Source of the DNA: an uncultured Isoptericola sp.
Lineage (GTDB): Bacteria; Actinomycetota; Actinomycetes; Actinomycetales; Cellulomonadaceae
DNA length: 64,000 bases
Assembly: GCA_947497265.1 (NCBI GenBank)
Contig: CANMFP010000004.1
Location: 1 to 64,000, forward strand
Direction of reading: 5' to 3'
Shown: in pieces, positions 49,756 to 59,066 of the stretch
Numbering within the stretch: position 1 is the stretch's first letter
Layout: the number at the start of each line of letters is the position of its first letter
Program-made: the position numbers and the translations under genes
Notes under the pieces: generated by a model
Databases searched by the model: none
What the model saw: only the letters and a program-made list of their open reading frames with translations
Told to the model about the DNA's origin: nothing

Positions 49756-51368
49756 GTCTCGGCCGAGGCCTCGCCGACTTCCCGGGTCTCGGCCAGCCAG
49801 TCCGCCAGCCCGCACACGGCCTCGCGGCAGCTCCCGCAGCCGGTCGTGGCGCGCGTCGCCGCGGCGATGTCGTCGACGGACCGGGCGCCGTCGTCCCAGC
49901 AGCGGGTGATGTCGTGCTTGGTGACGCCGTTGCACCGGCAGACCGTGGCGTCCTCGGGCATGTGCTCCGGGGACGACGCGGGCTCCGCGCTCGGCATCAC
50001 CGGCGTCAGGAGCAGGAACGCCGGGTCCACCGGCACCGGGGTCCGGCGGGTGTAGGCGGCCGTGAGGTCCGCCGCGACCCGCGGGTCGCCCACGCACGTG
50101 GCGCCCACGAGGATCCCGTCCGCGACCACCACCTCGACGTAGCGTCCGGCAGTCGCGTCGTGGAGCGCGACCGCCCGGTGCCCGGGTGCCGGCTCGCGCC
50201 GACCGCTCACCCCCATCGCCACGATGCTCAAGGCACCCGCCTTGACCTTCACCACGTCCGTGCCGCGCGTCTCCACCCCCTGGTCGGTCGGCGCCCGGGA
50301 GGCGAGCAGCGTGCCCAGGCGCACCGCCATCGACGGCCGCTCGCCCTCCTGCGGGAACCGCAGGTGCTCGCGCGGCGCCGCATCCCGCCGGGACTCCCGG
50401 GCACGGACCGCCACCAGCGAGGCGAGATGGTCCGCCAGCCGCCGCGCCTGGTCCCAGCCCTCGGCCACCAGCCCGCGCGACCCCTGCGGCGGCTGCGCGC
50501 AGTCGCCGATCGCGAAGACACGCGGGTCGTCCGGGCTCGCCAGGTCGTGCCCGACGACGATCCCGCGGTCCGCGGTCAGGCCCGCCTCGCGCGCGATCCC
50601 GGCCTCCGGGACCGTGCCCGTCGTGAGCACCACCAGCCCCGCGGCGACCACCTCGCCGTCGTCACCGCCCAGGCGCACGCCTACCACGCGCCCGCCCGCG
50701 ACGAGCACCTCCCGGGGCCGCGCGCCGAGGTGCAGCGTGACCCCCGCGTCCCGCAGGCCCGCCGCCAGGACGTCCCCCGCAGTGGTGTCGAGCTGGCGGG
50801 ACATCGGCGCGGACGAGGGATCCACCAGCGTGACCCGCAGGCCGCGGCTCGCCAGGCCGTAGGCCGCCTCGACACCGAGCACCCCGCCGCCGACCACGAC
50901 GGCGCGGGGCGTGTTGACGCTCGCCGCCACGATCTCGCGGGCATCGTCGAGTGTGCGCAGCGCGTGGACACCGGCGGGCAGGTCCACCGCGCCGTCGCCG
51001 TCGACGAGGCCCGGCAGCGGGAGCACGCGGGCGCGAGAACCGGTCGCCAGCACCAGGTGGTCGTAGCCGTGCACCGCCCCGGCCGAGTCAGTGACGGTGC
51101 GGACCTTACGGTCGACCGACACGGCGGCCACCCCGCGCAGGGTGGTGACGTGGTCGCCGCCCGGTGCGGGCATCGAGATCGACGCCACCTCGGTGCGGCC
51201 GGCGACGACGTCGCTCAGCAACACCCGGTTGTACGGCTCGTACGGCTCCGCGCCCAGCACGGTGATGTCGAACGACTCAGCGCTACGGCGGACCAGCTCG
51301 TCCACCAGACGCGAGCCGACCATGCCGTGACCGGCGACGACGACCTTCAGGGGCACGTGGAGTGTCAT
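49716..51368 (-). CDS. FAD/NAD(P) oxidoreductase with BFD-like [2Fe-2S] domain (assimilatory nitrate reductase electron donor)
   Basis: A 550-residue flavoprotein. It has an FAD motif VVVAGHGMVGSRLVDEL, an NAD(P) motif AVVVGGGVLGVEAAYGLAS near residue 145, and an FAD-closing VFAIGDCAQPPQG. The C-terminal BFD-like cluster is CRCNGVTKHDI ... CGSCREAVC (about 476-515). It resembles the N-terminal half of NirB without the siroheme part and matches NasB-type donors that pass NAD(P)H electrons to a NasC-type reductase. ATG overlaps the nitrate reductase stop by 4 nt, with GGAGGT upstream. The last 13 residues are encoded by the hairpin repeat. Confidence 0.88.
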   Translation of the reverse strand: MTLHVPLKVVVAGHGMVGSRLVDELVRRSAESFDITVLGAEPYEPYNRVLLSDVVAGRTEVASISMPAPGGDHVTTLRGVAAVSVDRKVRTVTDSAGAVHGYDHLVLATGSRARVLPLPGLVDGDGAVDLPAGVHALRTLDDAREIVAASVNTPRAVVVGGGVLGVEAAYGLASRGLRVTLVDPSSAPMSRQLDTTAGDVLAAGLRDAGVTLHLGARPREVLVAGGRVVGVRLGGDDGEVVAAGLVVLTTGTVPEAGIAREAGLTADRGIVVGHDLASPDDPRVFAIGDCAQPPQGSRGLVAEGWDQARRLADHLASLVAVRARESRRDAAPREHLRFPQEGERPSMAVRLGTLLASRAPTDQGVETRGTDVVKVKAGALSIVAMGVSGRREPAPGHRAVALHDATAGRYVEVVVADGILVGATCVGDPRVAADLTAAYTRRTPVPVDPAFLLLTPVMPSAEPASSPEHMPEDATVCRCNGVTKHDITRCWDDGARSVDDIAAATRATTGCGSCREAVCGLADWLAETREVGEASAETDVALVHASSGDG

Positions 51369-53590
51369 GCCGGCACCTCCTGGGTGACGTGGACGGGCTG
51401 CGCATCCGGGGCATCCTGCGTGACCGGGCTGACCCGGACGGCACACACCTTGAACTCGGGCATCGCGGAGATCGGGTCGACGGCGTCGCTCGTGACGCGG
51501 TTGACGCTGCCGGCCCCGCTCCAGTGGAAGGGCATGAAGACGGTGTCCGGGCGGACGGCGTCGGTCCATCGGGCGACGGCCTCGACCGACCCGCGGGCCG
51601 ACGTCACCCGGACCCGCGCGCCGTCGGCCACCCCCGTGCGGAGGCCGAGCTGCGGGTGCAGCTCGACGTACGGCTCCGGCACGATCCGGTCCAGCTCCGG
51701 CACGCGACGGGTCTGGGCACCCGACTGGTAGTGCTGCAGGACCCGCCCGGTGACCAGGTACGTCGGGGCGTCACCGCGCACGTCGTCCGTGGGCCCGGCA
51801 TGGTCCACCGGCATCAGGCGGGCCCGGCCGTTCGGCGTCGGGAACTCATCCAGGAACATCCGCGGCGTCCCGGCGTGCTCGGCCGCCCCCGCTGACGGCG
51901 CCGGGCACGGCCAGAACAGCCCCGGGGCACCGGCCTCCTCGGCGGCGTCCAGCCGTGCGTGCGAGAGCCCGGAATAGTCCGCGACGCCACCGGCCGACGC
52001 CCGGGCGAGCTCGTCGAACACGACGGCCGGGTCCGTGGGGAACGTGACGTCCGACCCCAGCCGCCGGGCGAGCTCGGCGAGGAGCCACAGCTCCGAACGC
52101 ACCTCGCCCGGCGCAGCGACCGCCCGCCGACGCCGGATGACCCGGCCCTCCAGCGACGTCATCGTGCCCTCCTCCTCCGCCCACTGCGTCACGGGCAGCA
52201 CGACGTCGGCAACGCGCGCGGTCTCGGAGGGCACCACGTCGCAGACCACCAGCAGGTCGAGCGCGACGAGACGCTCGCGGACCTTGTCCGCGTTCGGCGC
52301 CGAGACCAGCACGTTGGACCCGTGCACGAACAGCGCGTGCGGGCCGCCGGGCGTGCCGAGCGACCCCAGGAGCGCGACGGCCGGCAGGCCCGGACCGGGG
52401 ATCGTGGCCGGGTCGACGCCCCACACCGCGGCGACGTGCTCACGGGCGGCCGGATCATCGATCTTGCGGTACCCGGGCAGCTGGTCGTTCTTCTGGCCAT
52501 GCTCGCGACCGCCCTGGCCGTTGCCCTGGCCCGTCAGGCAGCCATACCCGGACCCCGGGCGGCCGACGAGGCCGAGCGCGAGGGACAGGTTGATCGCCGC
52601 CGTGACGGTCGCCGTGCCCTGGGCGGACTGCTCGACGCCCCGCCCGGTGAGCACGTAGGCGCCGCGGCCACCTCGCGTCGGTGCGGCGGCGGCGAGCCGC
52701 CGTGCCGTCACGCGCAGCTCCTCGGCGGGGATGCCGCACACGGTCTCCGCGCGCTCCGGCCACCACGCCGCGACCGACCGGACGACGTCGTCCCACCCCG
52801 CGGTGCGCGTGGCCAGGTAGTCGCGGTCGGCGAGCCCTTCCGCGACGACGACGTGCAGCAACGCCAGCAGCACCACCATGTCGGTGCCCGGGACGGGCTG
52901 CAGGTGGATGCCCTGACCGTCGTCGGTGAGCCGCGCGGTCGCCGAGCGCCGGGGGTCGACGACCACGAGGCCGCCGTGCTCGCGCGCCCCGGCGAGGTGC
53001 TGGACGAACGGCGGCATGGTCTCGGCGGGGTTCGATCCGAGCAGCAGCACCACGTCCGCGCCGCCCAGGTCCGTGAGCGGGAACGGCAGGCCGCGGTCCG
53101 CACCGAACGCGCGGTTGCCGGCCGCCGCCGCGGACGACATGCAGAACCGGCCGTTGTAGTCGATGTTCGGCGTGCGCAGGACGGTCCGGGCGAACTTGCC
53201 CAGCGTGTACGCCTTCTCGTTGGTCAGGCCGCCCCCGCCGAAGATCGCGACGCCCTGCGGGCCGTGCTCAGCCTGGACCGACCGCACGCGCGACACGACC
53301 AGATCGAGCGCTTCGTCCCACGTGGTCGCGGCCAGCTCGCCGTCCGCCCCACGGACCAGCGGTGCGGTGAGACGGTCCGGGACGCCCAGGACCGTCGCGC
53401 TCGTCCAGCCCTTCTGGCACAGCCCCCCGGCGTTCGTCGGGAAGTCGCGCGGCGCGACGGCCACCGGGAGGGCAGCGCGCCCGTCAGGACCCGAGGTCTC
53501 GACGGGCGTGAGCTCCATGCCGCACTGCAGCGCACAGTAGGGGCAGTGGGTCTTCCGCGCCGCGGCGGGTGAGGACACGGACGTGCTCAT
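51365..53590 (-). CDS. nasC: Assimilatory nitrate reductase catalytic subunit (NasC/NarB type)
   Basis: Reduces nitrate to nitrite in the cytoplasm using bis-MGD molybdenum and one [4Fe-4S] cluster. A 741-residue protein: N-terminal cluster HCPYCALQCGM ... GGLCQKGW, then the molybdopterin oxidoreductase core (GGGGLTNEKAYTLGKFAR, LLGSNPAETMPPFVQHL, SALGLVGRPGSG-like region, CLTGQGNGQGGREHGQK) and the C-terminal dinucleotide-binding domain (TGRVLQHYQSGAQTRR). It lacks a C-terminal BFD domain, so the next gene supplies electrons. Overlaps narK and the flavoprotein gene by 4 nt each. Confidence 0.93.
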   Translation of the reverse strand: MSTSVSSPAAARKTHCPYCALQCGMELTPVETSGPDGRAALPVAVAPRDFPTNAGGLCQKGWTSATVLGVPDRLTAPLVRGADGELAATTWDEALDLVVSRVRSVQAEHGPQGVAIFGGGGLTNEKAYTLGKFARTVLRTPNIDYNGRFCMSSAAAAGNRAFGADRGLPFPLTDLGGADVVLLLGSNPAETMPPFVQHLAGAREHGGLVVVDPRRSATARLTDDGQGIHLQPVPGTDMVVLLALLHVVVAEGLADRDYLATRTAGWDDVVRSVAAWWPERAETVCGIPAEELRVTARRLAAAAPTRGGRGAYVLTGRGVEQSAQGTATVTAAINLSLALGLVGRPGSGYGCLTGQGNGQGGREHGQKNDQLPGYRKIDDPAAREHVAAVWGVDPATIPGPGLPAVALLGSLGTPGGPHALFVHGSNVLVSAPNADKVRERLVALDLLVVCDVVPSETARVADVVLPVTQWAEEEGTMTSLEGRVIRRRRAVAAPGEVRSELWLLAELARRLGSDVTFPTDPAVVFDELARASAGGVADYSGLSHARLDAAEEAGAPGLFWPCPAPSAGAAEHAGTPRMFLDEFPTPNGRARLMPVDHAGPTDDVRGDAPTYLVTGRVLQHYQSGAQTRRVPELDRIVPEPYVELHPQLGLRTGVADGARVRVTSARGSVEAVARWTDAVRPDTVFMPFHWSGAGSVNRVTSDAVDPISAMPEFKVCAVRVSPVTQDAPDAQPVHVTQEVPA

Positions 53591-54939
53591 ACGCGGGCCG
53601 CCCCCATGGCGCTGCCCCGGCGCCCGTAGACGGCCCAGGTGACCAGCGCCATGACCACGTAGGCGGCGATGATCACCCACAGGGCGGGGACGAGGGAGCC
53701 CGTCAGGCTGTTCGACATCGCGAACCCGCGCGGGATGAGGAACCCGCCGAAGGCGCCCACCGCGCCGGCGATCCCGATGCAGCCGGCCGCCGCCTTCGCC
53801 GTCGCGGCCCCGCCGCCGCCCACCTTCGCGACCCGGAAGGTCGCCGGGATCATCCGGTACACCGACCCGTTGCCGACGCCGGTGGCGACGAACAGCAGCA
53901 TGAAGGAGCTGAAGAACAGGGCGAACGAGCCGGTGCCGAGCGCCTGGATCGCGCCCAGCGCACCGAGGATCATCACGGCGAAGCTGGCCACGCTGACGAC
54001 GGCGCCGCCGAGGCGGTCCGCGACCCAGCCGCCGAGCGGGCGGGTCACCGAGCCGACCAGGGCACCCACGAAGGCGAGCGACAGGGTCACATCCGGGAAC
54101 TCCCGGGCCAGCAGCGTCGGGAACGCCCCGGCGAACCCGACGAAGCTGCCGAACGTCCCGATGTACACGAACGAGATGACCCAGGTGTGCTTCTCGCGGG
54201 CGGCGACCCCGAACGAGCGCGGGTCGGCCTTGGCGGTGCCCAGGTTGTCCATCAGCCGCCACGCCAGGATCACGGCGAGCAGGATGAACGGGACGAAGAC
54301 GAGGCCGGCGCGCTGCAGCGACACCCCGGCCGCGGTGACGATGATCAGCGGCACGACGAACTGCACGGCGGCGGTGCCGAGGTTGCCGCCCGCCGCGTTC
54401 CAGCCGAGCGCGGCACCCTTCTCCTTCTCCGGGAAGAAGAACGAGATGTTCGCCATCGAGGAGGCGAAGTTCCCGCCACCGAGGCCGGCGAGCGCCGCGA
54501 CGAGCAGCAGCACGCCGAACGACGTCTCGGGCCGCTGTACCACCCACACGAGCGCGAGCGCGGGGACCAGCAGCAGCGCGGCGGAGATCATCGTCCAGTT
54601 GCGGCCCCCGAAGACCGGCACGGCCAGGGTGTAGGGCACCCGCAGCGTGGCGCCGACGAGGGCCGGCAGGCCGATGAGCCAGAACATCTGGTCGGCGGTG
54701 AGCGCGAACCCGGCGGCGGGGAGCTGGGGGACGACGATCGACCAGATCGCCCAGACGCAGAACCCGAGGAACTCCGCGAAGATCGACACCACGAGGTTGC
54801 GGCGGGCGATGCGGCGTCCGCCGTCGCGCCAGAAGACGGGGTCCTCCGGGTCCCAGTGGTCGATCCACCGGCCGGAGCGGTGGACCGGGCGGCGCGGCGG
54901 TGCATCGATGGCGGTGGTCTCGCTGGTCGGAGCGACCAT
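53587..54939 (-). CDS. narK: Nitrate/nitrite MFS transporter NarK (first copy)
   Basis: A 450-residue membrane protein with about 12 hydrophobic segments. The nitrate-porter motif is present as ALAGLGGGNFASSMANISFFFPEKEKGAALG, and the second as GSVTRPLGGWVADRLGG. An N-terminal cytosolic tail of about 45 residues carries WDPEDPVFWRDGGRRIARRNL, as in actinobacterial NarK. GGAGGGGAG precedes the ATG. It heads the operon narK-nasC-flavoprotein, so it probably brings in nitrate for assimilation. Confidence 0.93.
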   Translation of the reverse strand: MVAPTSETTAIDAPPRRPVHRSGRWIDHWDPEDPVFWRDGGRRIARRNLVVSIFAEFLGFCVWAIWSIVVPQLPAAGFALTADQMFWLIGLPALVGATLRVPYTLAVPVFGGRNWTMISAALLLVPALALVWVVQRPETSFGVLLLVAALAGLGGGNFASSMANISFFFPEKEKGAALGWNAAGGNLGTAAVQFVVPLIIVTAAGVSLQRAGLVFVPFILLAVILAWRLMDNLGTAKADPRSFGVAAREKHTWVISFVYIGTFGSFVGFAGAFPTLLAREFPDVTLSLAFVGALVGSVTRPLGGWVADRLGGAVVSVASFAVMILGALGAIQALGTGSFALFFSSFMLLFVATGVGNGSVYRMIPATFRVAKVGGGGAATAKAAAGCIGIAGAVGAFGGFLIPRGFAMSNSLTGSLVPALWVIIAAYVVMALVTWAVYGRRGSAMGAARV

Positions 54940-54991
54940 CGTCGTTCTCCCCTCCGTGCTCGTGCCCGACGGCGTCGGGCCGGTGCTGCCG

Positions 54992-54997
54992 ACAGTA
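54992..54997 (-). promoter_or_regulatory. Candidate -10 box of the narK-nasC operon
   Basis: TACTGT on the minus strand gives a leader of about 45 nt with a strong ribosome-binding site. No GlnR array like that of nirB was found upstream; only one lone GAAAC half-site is seen nearby. Confidence 0.3.
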
Positions 54998-55111
54998 GGA
55001 ACCGGGTGTTTCGCCGTGCGGTGTGGGGGCGTGAACTCTCGATGAGGCGAATCTCTCAGTGCATGGCCGACTGCTGTGAGTTCCCGGTTCGGCATGCGGA
55101 GGCGTGCTCGC

Positions 55112-55117
55112 TACGAT
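55112..55117 (+). promoter_or_regulatory. Candidate -10 box of narGHJI
   Basis: TACGAT lies 46 nt before the narG ATG and would give a leader of about 39 nt with GGAAGG near the start. No clear FNR-type palindrome was recognised upstream. Confidence 0.35.
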
Positions 55118-55162
55118 TGACTTCGAGGTGGACGATCGAGTGCTCCTACCAGGAAGGTCGCG

Positions 55163-58100
55163 ATGACGCAGGCTTCCACGGGTCCGTCCCGAACCACCGA
55201 CCAGGACGCGTCGCGCGAGACCGACCCGCTGCTGCGGCTCGGACGACATCTCCGCAAGGGCGAGACGAGCGAGGACCTGCGCCAGCTCTTCCTCACCGGT
55301 GGCCGCGCCGGGGACGTCTTCTACCGTGACCGCTGGTCGCACGACAAGGTGGTCCGCTCGACCCACGGCGTCAACTGCACCGGATCGTGCTCGTGGAAGG
55401 TGTACGTCAAGGACGGCATCATCACGTGGGAGACCCAGCAGACGGACTACCCGTCCGTGGGCCCGGACTCCCCGGAGTACGAGCCGCGCGGCTGCCCGCG
55501 CGGCGCCGCGTTCAGCTGGTACACCTACTCCCCCACCCGGGTGCGCTACCCGTACGTGCGCGGCGTCCTGCTGGAGGCCTACCGCGCGGCGAAGGCCCGT
55601 ACCGGCGACCCGGTGCTGGCCTGGGCCGAGGTCACCGACGACCCCGAGACGGCCCGGCGGTACAAGGCGGCCCGCGGCAAGGGCGGCCTCGTGCGCGCCA
55701 CCTGGGAGGAGGTGGCCGAGATCGTCGCGGCGGCCCACGTGCACACCATCAAGCGCTGGGGCCCGGACCGGGTGGCCGGGTTCTCCCCGATCCCAGCGAT
55801 GTCGATGGTGTCCCACGGTGCCGGAGCGCGGTTCGTGCAGATGCTCGGCGGCACCATGCTGTCCTTCTACGACTGGTACGCGGACCTGCCGGTGGCCAGC
55901 CCGCAGGTGTTCGGCGACCAGACCGACGTCCCCGAGTCCGCCGACTGGTGGAACGCCGCATACCTCATCATGTGGGGCTCCAACGTGCCGGTCACGCGCA
56001 CCCCGGACGCCCACTTCATGGCGGAGGCGCGGTACCGCGGCCAGAAGGTGGTCAACGTCTCGCCGGACTTCGCCGACAGCACCAAGTTCGCCGACGAATG
56101 GCTCTCGCCGCACCCCGGCACCGACGGTGCGCTCGCCTTCGCGATGGGCCACGTCATCCTGCGCGAGTTCCTCGTCGAACGGCGCACCGAGCGGTTCGAG
56201 AGCTATCTCAAGCGGTTCGCGGACGCCCCGTTCCTCGTCCGGCTCGAGCGAGCGTCCGAAGCGAGCTTGCGAGTGCAGGACGATCGCGACCAAGGGAACC
56301 GAGCGACGTCCGAAGCGAGCCCTCACGGGACCTCCGCCGTCGTGCCCGGGAAGTTCCTCACGGCGGCGGACCTGCCCGAGCACGCGCAGGAGGCCAACGC
56401 CCACTTCAAGACGGTCCTGCTCGACGCCGACGGCACGCCGGTGGTCCCGAACGGGACGCTCGGCCACCGCTACGGCGACGCCGACGAGGGCCGCTGGAAC
56501 CTCGACCTCGGTGACGTGGACCCGCTGCTGAGCGTCGCGGACGGCGCCGACGCCCCCGAGACGGTGCCCGTGCGCCTGCCACGTTTCGACCTGCTGCCCG
56601 ACGACGGCGCGGCGGGCGGGCCGGGCGCGGACGAGGCGGCGGCTCACCTCGGCGGCTCCGGCGTCGTCGTCCGCGGTGTCCCGGTGCGACGGGTCGGCGA
56701 CCACCTCGTCACGACGGTCTTCGACCTGCTGCTGGCCCAGTACGGCGTCGACCGCCCCGGCCTCGGCCTGCCCGGGACGTGGCCCACCGGCTACGACGAC
56801 GCGAGCACGCCGGGGACACCGGCGTGGCAGGAGGAGATCACCGGCGTGCCCGCGGCCGCCGCCGAGCGGATCGGACGGGAGTTCGCTGCCAACGCGGAGG
56901 ACTCCGACGGCCGCTCGATGATCATCATGGGCGCCGGGACGAACCACTGGTTCCACTCGGACACCATCTACCGCGCGTTCCTCACGCTCACCACGATCAC
57001 CGGCTGCCAGGGCGTCAACGGCGGTGGCTGGGCGCACTACGTCGGTCAGGAGAAGTGCCGGCCCCTCACCGGGTGGGCGCAGTACGCCGGCGGGCTGGAC
57101 TGGTCGCGCCCACCGCGGCAGATGATCGGCACCGGATGGTTCTACCTCGCGACCGGCCAGTGGCGGTACGACGGGATGGCGGCCGATGCCCTCGCTTCAC
57201 CCCTCGCCCCAGGCAGGCTGGCCGGACGCACGACGGCGGACGCCCTCGTGGAGTCGGCGCAGCGCGGGTGGATGCCCAGCTACCCGACGTTCGACCGCAA
57301 CCCGCTCGACCTCGCGGACGAGGCCCGCGCGGCGGGCAAGGCGCCGGAGGGGCACATCGTCGACGAGCTGAAGGCGGGCCGGCTGCGGTTCGCCTGCGAG
57401 GACCCCGACGACCCGGCGAACTTCCCTCGCGTGCTCACGGTGTGGCGGGCGAACATCCTGGGCTCCTCCGGCAAGGGCAACGAGTACTTCCTCCAGAACC
57501 TGCTCGGCACGGACGCATCCGTCCGCGCGGACGAAGCACCGCCCGGTCGTCGCCCGACCTCGATGGTGTGGCGTGACGAGGCGTCCCGCGGCAAGCTCGA
57601 CCTGCTGGTGACCGCGGACTTCCGGATGACGAGCACCACGCTGTTCTCCGACGTCGTGCTCCCCGCGGCGACCTGGTACGAGAAGCACGACCTGTCCAGT
57701 ACCGACATGCACCCGTTCATCCACTCGTTCAGCCCGGCGATCGACCCCCCGTGGCAGTGCCGCACCGACTTCGCGACGTTCCACACGATCGCGCAGGTGT
57801 TCTCCCGGCTCGCCGAGACCCACCTGGGTGTGCGCGAGGACCTGGTCGCCTCACCGCTCGCCCACGACACGGCCGACGAGATGGCGATGCCGCACGGCAC
57901 GGTGCCCGACCCGGGCAAGGGGCCGACCGAGCGCGATCTGGTGCCCGGGGTGACCATGCCGAAGCTGACGGTGGTCGAGCGCGACTACCCCGCGTTGGCC
58001 GCGCGGATGGCGTCGCTGGGGCCGCTGACGGAGACCGCAGGCATGGTCACGAAGGGCGTGACGTTCTCCCCGGTCGAGGAGGTGCGGGAGCTCGGGCGGC

Positions 58101-59029
58101 GCAACGGCATCGTGCCCAGCGGCCCGGCCGCAGGACGCCCGCGGCTCGACCGGGACACGCACGCGTGCGAGATGATCCTCGCGCTGTCCGGGACGTCGAA
58201 CGGCCGCCTCGCCGTGCAGGGCTTCGAGCACCTGGAGCGACGCACGGGGCAGCGGCTCGCCGACCTGGCGAGCGACGAGGAGGGCAAGCGCATCACGTTC
58301 GCCGACACCCAGGCGCGGCCCGTCCCGGTCATCACCTCGCCCGAGTGGTCCGGGTCCGAGCACGGCGGACGGCGCTACACGGCGTTCGCCGTCAACGTCG
58401 ACCGGCTCAAGCCGTGGCACACCTTGACCGGCCGCCAGCACTTCTACCTGGACCACGACTGGATGGTCGAGCTCGGTGAGCAGCTCCCCGTCTACCGCCC
58501 CCCGCTGGACCTGCACCGGCTGTTCGGCGACTCCCCCGTGCCCGGCACCCTCGGCACCGAGGCGGGCCAGGCGGCGGTAGCGGTGCGCTACCTGACTCCG
58601 CACTCCAAGTGGTCCATCCACTCGGAGTATCAGGACAACCTGTTCATGCTGTCGCTCTCCCGGGGCGGGCCGAACATCTGGATGAGTCCCGCCGACGCCG
58701 CCAAGATCGGTGTGGCCGACAACGAGTGGGTCGAGGCGGTCAACCGCAACGGCGTCGTGGTGGCCCGCGCGATCGTGAGCCACCGCATGCCCGAAGGCAC
58801 CGTGTACATGTACCACGCCACGGAACGCACCATCGACGTCCCGCTGGCCGAGACGACCGGGAAGCGTGGCGGGATCCACAACTCCCTGACGCGCCTCCTG
58901 CTCAAGCCCACCCACCTGGCCGGCGGGTACGCCCAGCTCTCCTACGCCTTCAACTACATCGGCCCGACCGGCAACCAGCGCGACGAGATCACCGTGGTCC
59001 GCCGGCGCTCACAAGAGGTGCAGTACTGA
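55163..59029 (+). CDS. narG: Respiratory nitrate reductase alpha subunit NarG
   Basis: Catalytic subunit of the membrane-bound quinol:nitrate oxidoreductase, facing the cytoplasm. A 1288-residue protein. The N-terminal FS0 cluster motif HGVNCTGSCSWK (about residues 67-78) has its fourth ligand in YEPRGCPRG. The Mo-ligand region is SFYDWYADLP with DQTDVPESADWW following, and the C-terminus carries GPTGNQRDE. No Tat signal, as expected. Odd: about 30 residues (from about 361) with the repeat RASEAS/RATSEAS separate FLVRLE from VPGKFLTAADL, encoded by a direct DNA repeat (see 56246-56320). GGAAGG precedes the ATG. First gene of narGHJI. Confidence 0.97.
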   Translation: MTQASTGPSRTTDQDASRETDPLLRLGRHLRKGETSEDLRQLFLTGGRAGDVFYRDRWSHDKVVRSTHGVNCTGSCSWKVYVKDGIITWETQQTDYPSVGPDSPEYEPRGCPRGAAFSWYTYSPTRVRYPYVRGVLLEAYRAAKARTGDPVLAWAEVTDDPETARRYKAARGKGGLVRATWEEVAEIVAAAHVHTIKRWGPDRVAGFSPIPAMSMVSHGAGARFVQMLGGTMLSFYDWYADLPVASPQVFGDQTDVPESADWWNAAYLIMWGSNVPVTRTPDAHFMAEARYRGQKVVNVSPDFADSTKFADEWLSPHPGTDGALAFAMGHVILREFLVERRTERFESYLKRFADAPFLVRLERASEASLRVQDDRDQGNRATSEASPHGTSAVVPGKFLTAADLPEHAQEANAHFKTVLLDADGTPVVPNGTLGHRYGDADEGRWNLDLGDVDPLLSVADGADAPETVPVRLPRFDLLPDDGAAGGPGADEAAAHLGGSGVVVRGVPVRRVGDHLVTTVFDLLLAQYGVDRPGLGLPGTWPTGYDDASTPGTPAWQEEITGVPAAAAERIGREFAANAEDSDGRSMIIMGAGTNHWFHSDTIYRAFLTLTTITGCQGVNGGGWAHYVGQEKCRPLTGWAQYAGGLDWSRPPRQMIGTGWFYLATGQWRYDGMAADALASPLAPGRLAGRTTADALVESAQRGWMPSYPTFDRNPLDLADEARAAGKAPEGHIVDELKAGRLRFACEDPDDPANFPRVLTVWRANILGSSGKGNEYFLQNLLGTDASVRADEAPPGRRPTSMVWRDEASRGKLDLLVTADFRMTSTTLFSDVVLPAATWYEKHDLSSTDMHPFIHSFSPAIDPPWQCRTDFATFHTIAQVFSRLAETHLGVREDLVASPLAHDTADEMAMPHGTVPDPGKGPTERDLVPGVTMPKLTVVERDYPALAARMASLGPLTETAGMVTKGVTFSPVEEVRELGRRNGIVPSGPAAGRPRLDRDTHACEMILALSGTSNGRLAVQGFEHLERRTGQRLADLASDEEGKRITFADTQARPVPVITSPEWSGSEHGGRRYTAFAVNVDRLKPWHTLTGRQHFYLDHDWMVELGEQLPVYRPPLDLHRLFGDSPVPGTLGTEAGQAAVAVRYLTPHSKWSIHSEYQDNLFMLSLSRGGPNIWMSPADAAKIGVADNEWVEAVNRNGVVVARAIVSHRMPEGTVYMYHATERTIDVPLAETTGKRGGIHNSLTRLLLKPTHLAGGYAQLSYAFNYIGPTGNQRDEITVVRRRSQEVQY
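56246..56320. repeat. In-frame direct repeat inserted in narG
   Basis: A 21-nt segment (56246-56266) and a 20-nt copy (56301-56320) are identical except for one missing G, 55 nt apart. Both contain CGTCCGAAGCGAGC. The region between and just after them encodes residues that interrupt a normally short NarG loop. Total inserted length is roughly 90 nt and keeps the frame. Confidence 0.6.
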
Positions 59030-59066
59030 TGATCCGAGCAGGACGAGCGTGCAAGGAGGTGCGGGC

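Noticed and set aside
54940-55162. Possible GlnR or FNR site between narK and narG
   Set aside because: Only a single GAAAC half-site and no symmetrical FNR-like box were found, so there is not enough to call a regulator site.
51365-57037. A 1890-codon leftward frame read as one protein
   Set aside because: Only the part from 53590 down matches nitrate reductase. The upstream part is antisense to narK and narG and has low-complexity composition.
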